64,000 nucleotides of DNA from Polytrichum commune (Eukaryota; Streptophyta; Polytrichopsida; Polytrichales; Polytrichaceae). The translations under genes were made by a program, and so were the position numbers. This document shows, piece after piece, positions 25,096-38,082 of the stretch (within the stretch, counting starts at the first letter, position 1; every line of letters begins with the position of its first letter). The notes under the pieces were generated by a model. That model ran no database searches, had not been told where the DNA came from, and worked only from the letters and a program-made list of their open reading frames with translations. The stretch is from positions 17,203,001 through 17,267,000 of the forward strand of contig OX485807.1 in the NCBI GenBank assembly GCA_950295325.1, written 5' to 3'.

Positions 25096-28000
25096 ATGGA
25101 ACCAAAGCAGCCAGACAACCCGATGGACTTGAGCTCTTCACCGGCGCGCCTGCAAGTTCCAGTTGCAGAGAAATGGATTCCAGTTCCCTCGCCCTTGGCA
25201 ACAAAATATCCGCTCTCTCCCTCAGCAAACGACGCCAAGAAGACAATGTCCACAAGTGCGCCACACTTGGCCATATCCAGTGGAAGTGAGAAACAAGATA
25301 CTGGAAGCACATTCATGTTGCATCCTTCAGATCAGGAACTAAAGCAGAAGCTGCCTACAGCTGCCTCAGAGGTAGATAACACCAACAAATTCGACATTGG
25401 ATTTGCGCCGGTAGACATCCATGGCAAGCTTTTGCTGGACTTGAAAAACACCGGGGGATGGCGAGCTGCTCTTTTTATCTTCGGTATGTGTATCTAGAGA
25501 AAACAGGCTGCGCTGTTCCTCTTTTCCTGTGGGATTTGAGCAAATCATTTGCTCTTCATCGTTTTTGGGTCTGTTGTTGTTGTCGTTGTCGTTGCGGGGA
25601 GCAACGAAATCCTGTCTTAAAAGGAAACTCCTGAACATCGAATCCGATATATTATTAATGTGCATGCTGAATTTGGTGTACATCATATTTTCTCAATCGA
25701 TCAAGGGTAGGTTAAACATCTCATTTTATTTAGTGGAGTTCACTTCCGCGAAAACCACATTGTATGCTGTTACGGATATATCACAAGTATGAATTGGAAA
25801 GGGTGCTCACACATGGTTGTTGGATAGTTGTCGTTATGCTTCCGAAAATCAAGCATTACAAAGAGACCTCTTTTCTGCTACTCAAAGTAGGTTTCGAGTT
25901 TGATACCTTCTACCTGACTATTGTCCAAATTGTTTCACGGTATAGACTTTGATGCCACACTCGTATACTTCTGAGATTGAAGTGTTTCCGGGCGCAGGGA
26001 ATGAGACAGCAGAGAGAATGGCATTTTATGGCATCCTCGTAAACTTACTGTTCTATTTGTACTTCGAGGTGCACATTGGCTTTCCAGAAGCTTCGACACT
26101 GGTTACAAATGTGCTGGGTACTGCTGCCCTCACCCCTTTACTGGGAGCCTTCATTGCTGACGCGTATATTGGACGCTACTGGACTATTGGAATCTTCTCA
26201 ACGATCTATTTGGTGGTCAGTCTTTTGCTACCTTCATGTCTAATTCGAGGGTTCTAGGTTTTAGAGGATTTCAGTGGAGTCCTGCGACAAATTTACGCTA
26301 ACAAATATAAAGGTCTTAACTTGTTCCTTTGATAGTCCGAAGACCGTCTGATGTAGGCAAACAAGCAATTTTGTATCAGTTCTGTCTGTGAACTGGTAAC
26401 TAAGAGAGTCAGATTGGTCAGTGTACGTCTTTGCGTACATTGAATATACAGTAGTCATTGACATCTATAGCCGACAAAATGATAGAATGAATGCAAGGTT
26501 GACTGGAAAATCAGATTCGTGATACCCCGTTTTCTTGAGCAAGAAAGAACAATTTAAAAGGGAGATCTAAAGTTTGTGCCGCTATCCTGATGTAGACCGA
26601 AACATGCGTGTGAAGTAGCACTCTACAATCAGCAAATAGGGATGGAGGCAGTGTAATCACTAAAAAGGTCAACAGCTTGCGCTTATAGTTCTCATTTGAA
26701 TGTGTGTATAGGAACAATGTCAGCAGTCGTCATGAAGGGGCATGGTGTGGACTTTCTGGCTTTGCAGGGACTAATTCTCGTTACTATCAGCTCTATTATA
26801 CCAAGCCTAAGGCCGTCAAGTTCTGGATGCGACCAACTAAACCTCTTCTTGGGCTTATGTGAGAAACCAACAAAGAATCAAATGGCTTTTCTATATGTAG
26901 CATTTTACACCATAGCCCTTGGCTCGGGAGGTATCAGACCGTGTGTTTCATCGTTTGGTGCCGATCAATTCGATGTAGATAATCCAAAGGAGCATGCACA
27001 ACTCCCAGGATTCTTCAATGGATTCTACTTCATGGTGACTAGTGGCATTTTTCTTTCCCTCACTGTGGTGGTGTACGTCTCCCAATATGTCAGCTGGCAA
27101 TGGGGGTTTGGAACCTTAGCCATTGCCATGGCTGTATCAAATATCATATTTTTTGCGGGCACACCGTTTTACAGACACAGACTTCCCAGTGGAAGCGCTC
27201 TGACAAGGTTGGCGCAAGTTGCAGTTGCTGCAATGCGGAAATGGCATGAGAAATTACCTGTGGACAGTAATAAACTCTATGAAGTCTATGACAAAGAGTC
27301 CGCCATTATTGGGAGCAGGAAACTAAGACATACAGATACTTTACGGTGCGTTAAGATTTGATCACCTTCTACTTGAGTTAGTGCTGTTCCTGGCTTTTTG
27401 GACATGCATGTCTTCTTTGGTTTAGTGGTCTGAAGTATCGTGGTGCGGAATAATTTTGAACCTCTTCCACCAAACAACGTAACAAAGGCCATCAGCATAA
27501 AGATTTTGGATCAATATAGCTATTTCAATGTCTAATCCATAGTGAGTGTACAGCCAAAACGTGGGGAGGTGCTGAACTTCCTGAGATTGATTAGAAGCAT
27601 ATCCTACTATCCAACAATGCTATCACGCGAATTCTGAAGATGCTACCATATAGGCTATTTTAGGCCCATTCTTGATTGCAATTTGATGGACTCTATTGAT
27701 ACAGATTCCTAGACCGAGCAGCAGTGGAGACACCCAAAGACAAGGAATGTGAAGATAAGGTCACCCCGTGGAGACTATGTACTGTTACCCAGGTGAACTT
27801 TCTCAAACATGTACAAACAATTAAGGCTTATATATTTGGGTTTTAAATTATAGAGGGTCTCAGTTCTAATTAACCAATGTTGCAGTTGATGCACATATTT
27901 CTTGTATATGAGTTGGTTATTGGCCTTTTAATTTCTTGTACATATCCCTCACACGTTCCTATGGAAAGATTCACATCCTTGTGGAAGGCTGCTGCGGAAG

Positions 28001-29292
28001 TAACAGCTTGCCTGAAGTCTGTTACTAGCACAGATATCTGGAGAAGAATATTATGAATATATGTCCTGCACTGAAGACAGTGACAATTTTTGTAGATACG
28101 TCTTGCTGGTGTCCTTGTTACTACATCCTTGTTCTTGTTGGTGATCAAATAATATGCCTTGGCTACAGGTTGAGGAGATGAAGACATTGGTGAGAGTTAT
28201 TCCACTGTGGGCAACGACAATTATCCTGAATACAGTTTTCTTGCAAATTGTCAGCTTTGGAGCCCAGGAAGCCATGACAATGGATCGGAGACTTGGGAGC
28301 ATTGTAATCCCAGCAGCTTCTGTACCTGTGGCGGCCGCTTTTATCATCCTCTTGTTCCTACCATTCTATGACCGTGTCCTTGTCCCATTCTTGCGCAAAT
28401 ATACAGGGGATCCAAGAGGCATTTCTATTCTACAGCGGATAGGATTTGGCCTATTTATCTCCATAGTAGCTGCAGTTGTGGCTGCCCTCATTGAGAAGAA
28501 ACGGCGACAGGTACACATTAACAGGAGAATTACCAAGCTCACGAACTGTAGTAACATGTCAAGGGTCAATTTTGATACATGCAGAGCATCCACATTGCAA
28601 CTGCATTTGCTCGCTCCTCACCATGGTTGGGGCCTAGAAGAGTTTCACTTATGAGCTCTCCTTATCCCTCGAGGTGGTGCTAACGCATCAGTATTGAGTT
28701 TGGCATGTCCTTTATGTCATTGACTTTTGGTTTAATTGACAAATCTATCAACTGATGTTGGCTCTTGACTGCTCCTGTTTTGAAGGTATCGTGGGACACA
28801 AACACCGCCCAGAACCCATTGGCAGTAGTCCCTTTCTCAGCATGGTGGCTTACCGTTCCCTTCAGTTTGATTGGTCTTGGGGAAGTTTTTGCCTCGATTG
28901 GCCAGCTGGAATTCTTCTATGACCAAGCATCAGACGGCATGCGGAGCATTGGAACTGCACTCTTCTCTGCCACAACAGCACTAGGTGCATATCTGGGCAC
29001 CTTTCTAATCAATGTGACAACCAAATATGCAGTGAGACATGGACAAAGGGCTTGGATCAACAACTTTCTCAGCTTGGGCCACATGGATTACTACTTCTGG
29101 CTCTTGGCTATTCTCTCGGGCATCAACTTTGTTGTCTTTCTTTATTTTGCACACATATACCAGTACAAAGTAGACATGGAGAGTACTATGCGAAAGAAGC
29201 TGCTTCAAATATCAGTATTAGATGCTGAAGGGGGTGAAAGACGACCCACTGAAGGAGTAAGCAAGGGCGAGCAAAACGGATTTAAGGCCTAA
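25096..29292 (+). CDS. NPF: NPF (NRT1/PTR) family proton-coupled transporter, six exons
   Basis: Exons, with GT-AG borders and phases checked by eye: 25096-25483, 25998-26215, 26768-27345, 27705-27792, 28169-28510 and 28786-29292, giving 706 residues. Family members are plasma- or organelle-membrane symporters that use the proton gradient to move nitrate, di/tripeptides, hormones or other solutes. The substrate cannot be told from sequence. Visible hallmarks are the ExxER proton-coupling motif (ETAER, residues 132-136), the PTR signature LGSGGIRPCVSSFGADQFD (253-271), KESAIIGSRKL before the fourth exon, and FYDQASDGMRS (about 582-592). These fit a 12-helix POT fold. An in-frame stop at 25081 precedes the ATG. 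The N-terminus is long: the first core motif GWR is at 121-123, where roughly 30-50 is usual, and it is rich in Ser and Pro. The exon 2 donor could also be 3 bp earlier (26213), but GTCAGT at 26216 fits better. Subfamily is not assigned. Confidence 0.93.
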
Positions 29293-29319
29293 AGACCACT
29301 CGACCTAAATGTGCTTCAA

Positions 29320-29325
29320 AATAAA
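29320..29325 (+). terminator. Candidate poly(A) signal AATAAA of the NPF gene
   Basis: A perfect AATAAA lies 28 bp after the transporter stop codon. Being so close, it may not be the main signal. Other AT-rich candidates follow up to about 29990. Confidence 0.3.
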
Positions 29326-30616
29326 CTGAAGAGAGTCGAGTAACCTGTAGTCATCTGTACCTGAAGATCATACCTAGTGAAGAGGCGCATCCCATGACTG
29401 AGGTGTTTTATTCCTGCATGTGACACCATGTTGATGTGGCCTTTTGGAAATGCGGGTGGCTTGGCGAGCTACATTTCCAACTTGATTTGTGCATTTTGGC
29501 ACCAACTCCTACCTACTGGCAAACTGAGGGGTTTTTGTAGGCCGATGGAAGAATGGGCTGCCCTTTCTTCATGTGCAAAAAGATGGTGTCTGCTTGGAAC
29601 TGTGGGGGTTGGAACTGTGCAGTAAAGGAAGAGTACTGCAAATCTGTAGCGGCCTGGGGATGCGGAATGACGCATTCCTGGCTGAGCCCTTGAATACATA
29701 TGACAAGATGTGTAACAACACACGTCAGCTTTATGCCTTATCCCTGAAGGCTGACAAGGTAGCTGCCATGTTTTGCAAATCGAAGTATGGAAACTTATAC
29801 TTATACATTTATGAAGTAAAGAATACTACCTTTATATCCCTCATGCTTCCAACTCTTCACTATTGAGTCGTGTCATTTGTAAGGTGAATTTGTTTGTAAC
29901 CTACTCAGATCAATGATCGGGTGGCCTCAGTAGAGAGCCCAAATGTATCTATATAATTTTGATTAAAATGATCAATAAGCATCGAGAATCTCTTGAAGAA
30001 ATGATCGTGTAGCCTTTCTTACAGTAAAAGTGATCTGATGCCGGTCAATCCTTCCGGCCCAGATGAAGCAGCTCGAAGGTGTGGGCCGGCTTGATCTGCA
30101 GTGACTTCACCTCTTATGTGAGCACCTTTAACCCCATGTAAAATAGCAACGCTTCTAATTCTACTCGCTCAACGACATTTAGGAGCAACGAATAAGATTC
30201 TATCGTTTCTTATGCAATCAAAAACTGCATCGCACCACAAGAGATTGCCTATCTATTCTTCATCATAGACAGGAGCTTGCGTTTGTTAGATTTTAAAAAC
30301 GTCCACATACCTGCAACTGCTCAGAGGTTGACGTTGAGTTACTGACCAAACGAGTGTGCCGGACGTGTCCATGCCCTATCGGACTCGAAAGGGCGTCATA
30401 AAACAAATTTCTGAGCCGCCCAGGATTCCAATCGTTACTTCAAAAGCGACCAGCAGGGCAAGTGTCCGTTCCCCTACCCCATATTCTCCCAACGTCGCTT
30501 TCAAGTTTACCACATTTAAGCTTGCTGCCCTTTCCGAAAATTCTAAAGCTTCCTGACGATTGATAGCAACGAGTAATTTCTGAATTATGGTTCCTAGACA
30601 CAATCCACATTCCAGA
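29326..30616. other. Intergenic region between NPF gene and small repeat-protein gene
   Basis: It probably contains the 3' untranslated part of the transporter mRNA and the promoter of the next gene. Open frames on both strands at about 30356-30603 lie opposite each other and match nothing I recognise. Confidence 0.35.
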
Positions 30617-30771
30617 GTAAGTTTTCCGGGGTTATCCTTTATTTATTCATTTCTGAGCCCCTTTGAGCATGAAGAATTGTACGCTACAGTGCGGAAGTCC
30701 ACATATCGATATTACAGTGTCAAACTACTCATACTGAACGCTGATGCATAATAACAGAGTTTTTTTTCCAG
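30617..30771 (+). other. Probable 5' leader intron of the small repeat-protein gene
   Basis: It begins GTAAGTTTT and ends TTTTTTTTCCAG, 155 bp long, with the start codon 49 bp downstream of the acceptor. Predicted from splice-site quality alone. Confidence 0.45.
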
Positions 30772-30820
30772 AGCCAATTTGCAAGACTGCTGCAACGAAG
30801 TTTGTAGATCTATTTATTCA

Positions 30821-31399
30821 ATGGCGGACAAGAAGGACCCTCCTCGAGTGCGCGCAAGTGTGTCTGGAACCCCAGACAGAAAGAGTAGCCCTGTGAATCG
30901 TGCAAGTGTGTCTGGAGGCCCAGACAGAAAGCGTGGCCCTGTGAATCGCGTGAGTGTGTCTGAACCCCTGGATAGACAGATTGCCGCCGCGATCCGCGCT
31001 AGCGTGTCGGCACATGCCGAAAGCTCCACGAAGGCAGAGAAGGGGGTCCAAATGAGCCCACGTTCTTCATCGATATCCGATATGGCAGTCCGAACAAGCC
31101 CGCGCATGTACACGGCCGACAAGAGTGTGAATGAGGATGAGTTTCCAACATATACCAAGCCGGCAGTCAATTACGGATTTCGCGAAGGACGGAACCATGC
31201 GAGGAGGGCGAGCCAGCCCGTCACACAGGAGGAGAAAGAGATAGCCAGGAAAGATCTCGAGGCCGCCTCGTATGACCCACCGGAGCGGATCCCCTCCATT
31301 CTCACCCATGTAATTCCCCGGCGTGAGACCAGCCCTGCTCCATACACCAGCCGCGAGTCATTCTCTCCGATCGGATGGCCACCTGAGCCTCCCCTGTGA
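30821..31399 (+). CDS. Small disordered basic protein with four 16-residue repeats, unknown function
   Basis: A single open frame of 192 residues from an ATG in good plant context (tcaATGGCG) to TGA. The family is not recognised. Residues 11-74 are four tandem 16-residue units starting at 11, 27, 43 and 59, consensus RASVSGxPDRKxxPVN. The last two are diverged. RxSVS recurs at the same place in each unit and RRASQP occurs at 128-133; both resemble basophilic-kinase or 14-3-3 sites, an inference only. The rest is rich in Ser, Pro, Arg and Glu, with SPR motifs near 79 and 93 and a Pro-rich C-terminus (WPPEPPL). No signal peptide, membrane helix or Cys cluster is seen, so it is probably soluble and mostly disordered. 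A strong donor GTAAGT at 30617 and a polypyrimidine-CAG acceptor ending at 30771 suggest a 5' leader intron. The upstream frame closes at a TAG and has no ATG, so translation should start at 30821. Confidence 0.68.
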   Translation: MADKKDPPRVRASVSGTPDRKSSPVNRASVSGGPDRKRGPVNRVSVSEPLDRQIAAAIRASVSAHAESSTKAEKGVQMSPRSSSISDMAVRTSPRMYTADKSVNEDEFPTYTKPAVNYGFREGRNHARRASQPVTQEEKEIARKDLEAASYDPPERIPSILTHVIPRRETSPAPYTSRESFSPIGWPPEPPL

Positions 31400-33158
31400 T
31401 TCTTGCTTCTTCGGCCATCATCCAAAGCTACATGCAATGCAATTTCAGAGCCCAACAGGGTCGGGCTAAAGATTCCTGAAGCGCTTCTAACTCCACAAAT
31501 CCCGTATGTGATTCTATCGATTGTGGTATAAAACGACTTCGCCTCAATAATGATGTAGCTCTGAAAATTTTGCACTTACCACAGAACCCCAGGGTCTTCA
31601 TTATCTTGCCGCTCTTACGAGGGTTACGAACCAGTGAAGAACCCTACTGAAGTTGCTCAATGGGAATCCGTGCTTATGAAGTGACAAAAGAATTGGTTTT
31701 GTCCTCAAAAATGGCACTTTACTTCTCGAAAGTTTGTGAAAGGACTTCATCACCTGCCCTTCTAATGAACGTTGCCCAACCGGTGAAGACACCCAACCAA
31801 GGTTGCTCAGCAGAAGGCTCATGGAGGAAACTCTTGGACGTCATTTCCAACACCATATGTCCCAACGATTCAAGGAAGATAAAATTTGAAGTCAGAAGCA
31901 AAAATCCGCGAGAAAACCCTATCAGTTTACCTATGCTTACTGGAAATATTTCACGTCGCTTTCCGTAGAAGGCCATTGAGCTTCGAAAAGCTGCTTAGGT
32001 AATTATAGGTCGTTTCAAACCTAGACAGTAAAGACCTGTCAAGCAGTGCTTTTAGTCCTGCCGCTGATAGTGAGCACAAAGAGCAGGCATGTGAAAATCT
32101 TTGAACACGGGCCACAGACAGAGACGTAAATATTCCCACCCTCCCAAAGGGGAAAGCCGAAAAAGATGGCCATGAGAGCCTATCTGCTTCAAACACAGTC
32201 AACACATCATGTGAAGAATCGGAGAGGACAGCTTTCTTGGACATTACCCCTGACCACGAAACAACATCAGTCCGTTCCTGGATGCTACTGACAACATACT
32301 CCCGACCAGCCCATCCCAGATCATACCTCAGCATTCACGGCAGATTGGTACAATTTAAAGCAATTCGGAGATAAGCAATGATGCAAGGACTCAAGAGTGT
32401 GAGAATGGACACGGAAATTGGGTAAGCTTCGATAAGAAGCTCAGCAACTGAGGTGAGTTTCCATTATGGATTGAGCATCTTGCCCTGCAACTAAACAATG
32501 ACATCATAATCACAAGGCATCAGCAGAGTTACATATGAATGGGTCGGACTCAATTCTAGTACTGGTTATATACAATACACCTGAGAACGACGCTTGTTCT
32601 GGGCCTGCAGCGCAAGTCTTTTGCCTTGCTTGAGGAAAAATCCATGTGGGAGGAGGGACGGACCCCTGTGCTGATGCTAAGTACCTATAAATTGAGGTCA
32701 AGACCCCTTGCCAAAGAAGGTCTCTCTCCTTTTCCCCCCCAACCCCCCCCCCCCCCCCTCTCCTCTCTTTCTCTCTCTCTCTCTCTCCCCCTGTCACTCG
32801 TGGGTGAAAGGAGAGAGGCCTTACTTCATCATCTCTCTATGAGTGACCTGTGAGTATGTGTTTCCTACTCGAGTTGGGTTATGAAAAGAAACCATGGCCA
32901 ATTCTTGAGCAAGGGAAAGGGACAAGATTATTGGGGGAAAAAGTTAAGACTAAAACTACAGGGGGGCAAAAGTGCCGAGAGGGGGTTACAGAACCCTGTA
33001 GTCAAGACCCACACATATTGACAAGACTACAAGGGTAGCCCTTGAAGCACCAAAACCAAGTCAAAAGAGTGGCTCGCACCTCCAGCAATTATGGCGGCAG
33101 CAGCATCGTGGAGAATAAGAATGTTGGTGAAATCTCGTCAGGGGCAAAATCCAATGCC
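31400..33158. other. Region between convergent genes
   Basis: It must hold the 3' untranslated parts of the small-protein gene (+) and the galacturonosyltransferase gene (-). No clear AATAAA was found for either. Open frames at 31601-32334 on both strands overlap one another and are not recognised. A poly-C/CT microsatellite lies at 32734-32788. Confidence 0.4.
32734..32788. repeat. Poly-C and (CT)n compound microsatellite
   Basis: C7-AA-C16 followed by a CT-rich run including (CT)n, downstream of the galacturonosyltransferase stop codon. Confidence 0.9.
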
Positions 33159-36100
33159 TCATTCGTTAATATTGCACTGTTGGATATACGGGTGGCCGTA
33201 TTTGACGTACTTGGACCAGTAGGGCTTGAATTTGGCCATGCCAATCTCCAACCATGGTTTCATATTTCCATTGTAGTGTACGACAGCAGCAGAGTCAATT
33301 TCAGACTCCTCAATCGCTGGGTTGTAGCCCAATCCGAGCACGTGCCACGACTTCTCCAGAGGTTGAGTCAGGTTGTAGAATGTGATCAGACCTGGTGGTA
33401 GTGTCCCAAGCTTCCACAGCGTTCTCTCCTCATTCTGCAAGAGATGATCAGATTCTTCCCATCAACACAACAGTTGAGTTCTTCTATGAGGTCACAAATT
33501 AGACAGTAGTGCTCGGATGCAGAAGGAAGTACGTTTTTGATTCTTCTGCCTACAAGACAGTTGGGTTAATCTACAGGGACTGAAATGAAGAATGACACAC
33601 AATCTGGACAGAGATAGTCAAATGCAGGAAAAAGGTTGTAATTGTCTTACCATGCTTTGCCACCTATGGTAGATGCCAGTGATATCTTTCTTCTTCCACT
33701 GCTTCAAATCAAAGACATTCATACCATAGGCCCAGCCACACGCGTTTGGGTCAAAGTTTCTAGAGATGAGAGGATTGGAGAAGTTCAAATACTTGTCAAA
33801 CCTATGGAAGCTCGCACCACACGTCTCAACTGCCCCATTGACGTTCCCATTCAGCTCGACGTCCCAGAGACCTGTGAGATCCTTCTGCACAACAATGTCA
33901 TCGTCCAGGAACAGAATCTTGTCAAGACTTGGGTACACCTCCAGGAGATAGAATCGCAAGTGGTTGAGCATGGACAGGTACTTGGGGTTCCTGTACTTGA
34001 GGTTCGAGGTTCCAGCGGCTAGCGTGTTGGCATGGTCAGCTTTGAAGTAGTAGTCTTTCATGGCAGCTGACTCCAGCTGCTTCAGCACTGGACAGTAGGA
34101 TGAGTTCAGCCACTTGAAGTCATCCACATTTTGCACTTGGATGGTGGCAGCGCCTGGAGGGTTGGCCAAGAACCACATCCTCATTGCACCATAGTTCAGC
34201 TTATCCGTTACAACATGGAAGACATGCTTCTCAGGATTCTGCAATACCAGCAACGATTTTCAAATAAGTTTGTGTCTACACCAAGTGCATATGGCTTAGC
34301 ATAAGGTAGGCAAAGGCTCAGAATTCTTAACCACAGACTAGGACAACATCGCTGCCATGATGCAATTTGGAGGAATGAGTATTGTCTGATCGATCCTCCC
34401 AACCACAGAAATTGCATACCTTGCAATTTGTAACAGTCGAGTTCACCACAACTGCAGCTGCCAAGATGTTATCAGAGAAGAGGGCGTAGTGATAAAGCTC
34501 CGGATCCTCCAGCTTCTCCTTGTTGGGAAACTCTTGCTCCTCAGATGTGAGCATGTAGTATTCCACAGTAAGCCTCATCGAGAAACAGTGGAGCCCTTTG
34601 GGGACAGTCTTGGCAGCCAGCTGACTCAGAAACGTGCTCTGCTTCTTCAGCATGCGGGCATTATCCTCAGCGGCTTGAAGCATCGCCCTCAGCTTCTTCA
34701 CCATGATGCCATTATCATAGTGTTTGTCACGGGCTTGGCTGAGGAGCTCACCCATCAGCTTCATTTTCTCCTCCGCCCTGCAAAAAAAACAAGGGTTTTA
34801 TAATGAGTTTCTAGTATAATGGGTTTCTAGCTGACAACAAGGAGCGCAAGTATCACAAGAAGTAGACAAGCTTCTGTCATGCAGTTCAAGAGATGTTACA
34901 GTAAAATGAAGAGGAAGTTGTAGTATGAAGCTTCAGTACCCTGATGGAAGTTCTGCATCTGTATTTGCATCACCCACAGCGTTTGTGTGTTCCTTGATGC
35001 GGACCTTCAAGTCCCGGACGAGCTCAAAATCACTTTGAGATTGTGCGATATTCGCATAAGCTCGGGCCATGATGAGCTGGTCACGCATCAACCGGACCAG
35101 CGCGTCAGGATTCTCATATTCGGGATCCCGCCTCCAGACACTGTACTTGTTCGTGATGTTGTTGTCCACAGCCTTTGATTTTTCAATGGCTTCAGACTCC
35201 AGCTTCCTGGATTCCTCTTCATCCTGCTGTATCAGCGCTGTCAGCCTTTTGTCATGCCTTTCCAGCCTGAGTTGCTGCAGCAGCACAACAGTGCATATGC
35301 ATTCAACCCCGCTGTTCAGGTTGAAAACCTAAACAGCGCTAATCAACCAGACCCTAATACATTCCTGACCATGAGTGTTTACTGGCTTGGCCAGTCACAC
35401 TTTCAAAACCAATGATACTTACTGGCAAATAACGACACAAAAGCAAAGATACTGTTATATTAGGCAGAGTAGAAAGCTCAAAGCAACAACAACGCCACCA
35501 TGCTTGGGTCAAGACACTAGAAGCAAATAGAACGTGGACAGCATTTCCCAAGGCCAGTGAAGTCTTTGCTTCAGCAAAATTTCATCAAAGAAAGCCAAAA
35601 AGGTTCTCCATGAATCCTTCAACCTGTGGGCTCACAACAGCCTAGTCAATGATATTGTTTAAAGTAGACAATTTGCCTTGCAAAATTCTAGTTACAGGAG
35701 TACCTTTCGTTTCAACTTTGTAGCCTCGTCATCTTTACTTTGAACAATCTGTTTGATTATTCCAGGATCTGCACGAAAGAGTCTGAACTCAATAAACGAG
35801 GAGGAAGACAACCAAAATAGACGCGACTAGAATATCCTGTGAGGTGTGACAATACAAGACACCTGTAGACGATGAACTTTTGGAGCCCCTTGAAGGTATT
35901 ACAACAGATTTTAACAAGTACTCTTTCTTCCAAGCTATTGAAATTGGTCCAAATTACTACCAAGAGCTATCATAGAGCACCATAGCAAGTGACATACTGC
36001 CACAAACGTAACAATCACCAGCATGCCCTTACTAACTTACCAGCAGTGCCCCCAATATCAGTCAATTCAAGCTGATTCTCCGCAAGATTTGACTGTGATC

Positions 36101-38082
36101 CACTTTCACCCTCAGTTTTGACCTCAGTCTCCACCTTCACAAACTCTGAGTCTTCAGTCTCAGGATTGTCTTTGTTGACATCTGCAGCCTGATCCTCAGG
36201 CAGTACAGTAGCATCCTGAGATAATGAAGTCAATATGTGAGTTGATCTCCAGGAACCAATAGTGAAATTAAAAGGCATGTCTACTCTTTGCCCACATTGA
36301 AGTGCAAAAAAGGGACTAAACAACCAATTAATCATCATAAGTTGTCAAGATTTGAAATCCATTGTTTCTGGGAACTAAGCAGTAGACAGCTACAGAGAGC
36401 TTAACGCAACGTTGCATGCAACCTCAATGCTCCAATGCTAACCAGAGGAAGATATCAAGTTTTTCAAACAACACAATGCTATGTACTTCCAGTCACTACC
36501 ACACAGCAGTATGAGAAAGTGATGAGAACCTCTCACAAATTTGAAGTTACCTGGTAAGAGCTGGACTTTCGAGTTATATGTGTGCCTTCTTCCCTTACCC
36601 ATGATGAGGAAAGATCTTTCCGATTCACTATATTAAGATTGAGAGGTCCAGTTTCTTCTGGACTTGCAGTGACAATATCAAGAACCTACAACCAGAAACA
36701 TTCTGCAGAAATCAGCCCATATCCATGCTGTGGAAATGGAACACACAAAATTGAGTGCCCACACACAATGAATGCAAAAGAGGCAATAATTTAAATGGTG
36801 CAGATACGCATTGAGAAACCCACAGTATTCCATATCTAGTACAAGAGACAGGCATATACCTCTTTAGGAAAGAAAGCCTCTATGGCTTCTAACGCACTCC
36901 GTCGTTTGCCCTCCTCTATCCTGGTCTGCAGAGAATAGCATATCAGTGTGTCAGTAATGGCAAATAAATCACAATCCACTTCAATTCTTTAAAAAAAATG
37001 TAGTCAGAACAAAAATGAAGAAGACAACGTATTTGGAGCATACCGGGTCAGATGACTCATCATAATTTAAACCTGCACATGTATCAAGAAACCATCACAA
37101 GAAACTCTAGTTAGAAGCCCACACAACCGACATGACTTCCTGTAAGAGTAGACAGTTACTACCTTCAACAGACCACTATAATGCAATTCTTGAATCTTGA
37201 CAAGTGTGACAAGACACTGCTCAATGTAATGTGCAGATACCAATGCATATTCACATGCCACAAAACCTTAACACAAACCATGGAAACACTACATCTGGAG
37301 AAATATAGGCATATCTTTAGCCACGATTGGCATAATTGTGGTACAGACACCGTATGTCTCCATTCCAAAGATAGCACTCTAGGGCTACCTTCAACAAGAT
37401 TGGAACTTCAAAACCTTAATGGTGTGGTATACATGAACCTAACCCTCAAACTACTCTTAAACTTGAACTCTCTTGAAAATTAAAGGCACTAAGAACGAGG
37501 TCCAGCATTTCAAACTCATATTGACTTCAGAAACTAGTGGACAGGTTAAAAGGCACTGCAACAGCGAGAGAAAGATTCTAGTGGCATAATCAAGATCTCA
37601 CGAACTAGGATAAGTATAGGAATTTAGATGCACGTGGATCATCTATCTGAAAACTACATGTCAGTATTCAGCAAGGGGTATCATGATTCTCCATCGTTTT
37701 CTCCTCAGATTGAAGGATAGAGAGGAATAAGTATAATATGATAAACTGAGGACAACTTTCGTCAAAGATTTCAGGCCAAGTATATAAATCAGTAAGCAGA
37801 GTACCGAAGATGTCATGAACATCCACATCACTGGATGAAGAGAGGGACCAACGGGGTGTATGCAAATTCTAGATCCAGCGCCCTTAAACCAGACCATTAT
37901 TGAGCACGCAATGCAATTTCTGTACCTGTCCCAAGAAAGTTTGTTGTCCTCGATGCTAGAATCACAAGAGGGGCGAGTATTGAGACAAGGAGGAGCGCAA
38001 TGACAGAGGCCCGATATCCCGAATTTCTCGCATTGTTACTGCGTGACGAGAGGCTGGACGACGAACCCCTTCTGAACGCCAT
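33159..38082 (-). CDS. GAUT: Galacturonosyltransferase (GAUT, GT8), ten exons
   Basis: Exons on the minus strand: 38082-37926, 37072-37044, 36925-36860, 36685-36551, 36215-36041, 35768-35704, 35274-34940, 34777-34420, 34238-33651 and 33434-33159. All introns are GT-AG, phases agree, and the product has 727 residues. GAUT enzymes act in the Golgi lumen, adding galacturonic acid from UDP-GalA to homogalacturonan (pectin). Visible features are a basic Ser-rich cytosolic tail (1-24), one signal-anchor helix (about 25-43, VIALLLVSILAPLVIL), a variable acidic stem (about 50-190), a charged region (about 200-340), then the GT8 domain. The domain has FLSQLAAKTVPKGLHC in exon 8, the metal/nucleotide site LDDDIVVQKDL (551-561, DDD 552-554), GAVETCGASFHRFDKY in exon 9, GLGYNP and HYNGNMKPW (689-697). 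The second exon is only 29 bp. ATG at 38082 (tttATGGCG) is the first ATG in frame. Length and layout fit the GAUT1-4 group; the exact orthologue is not assigned. The enzyme looks intact. Confidence 0.95.

Noticed and set aside
30356-30603. Open frames on both strands before the small repeat-protein gene
   Set aside because: They lie opposite each other, are short, and match no family I know. The plus frame cannot join the downstream gene in frame through the predicted intron.
31601-32334. Several overlapping frames between the convergent genes
   Set aside because: Frames on both strands overlap one another with no recognisable protein. The position fits untranslated 3' regions.
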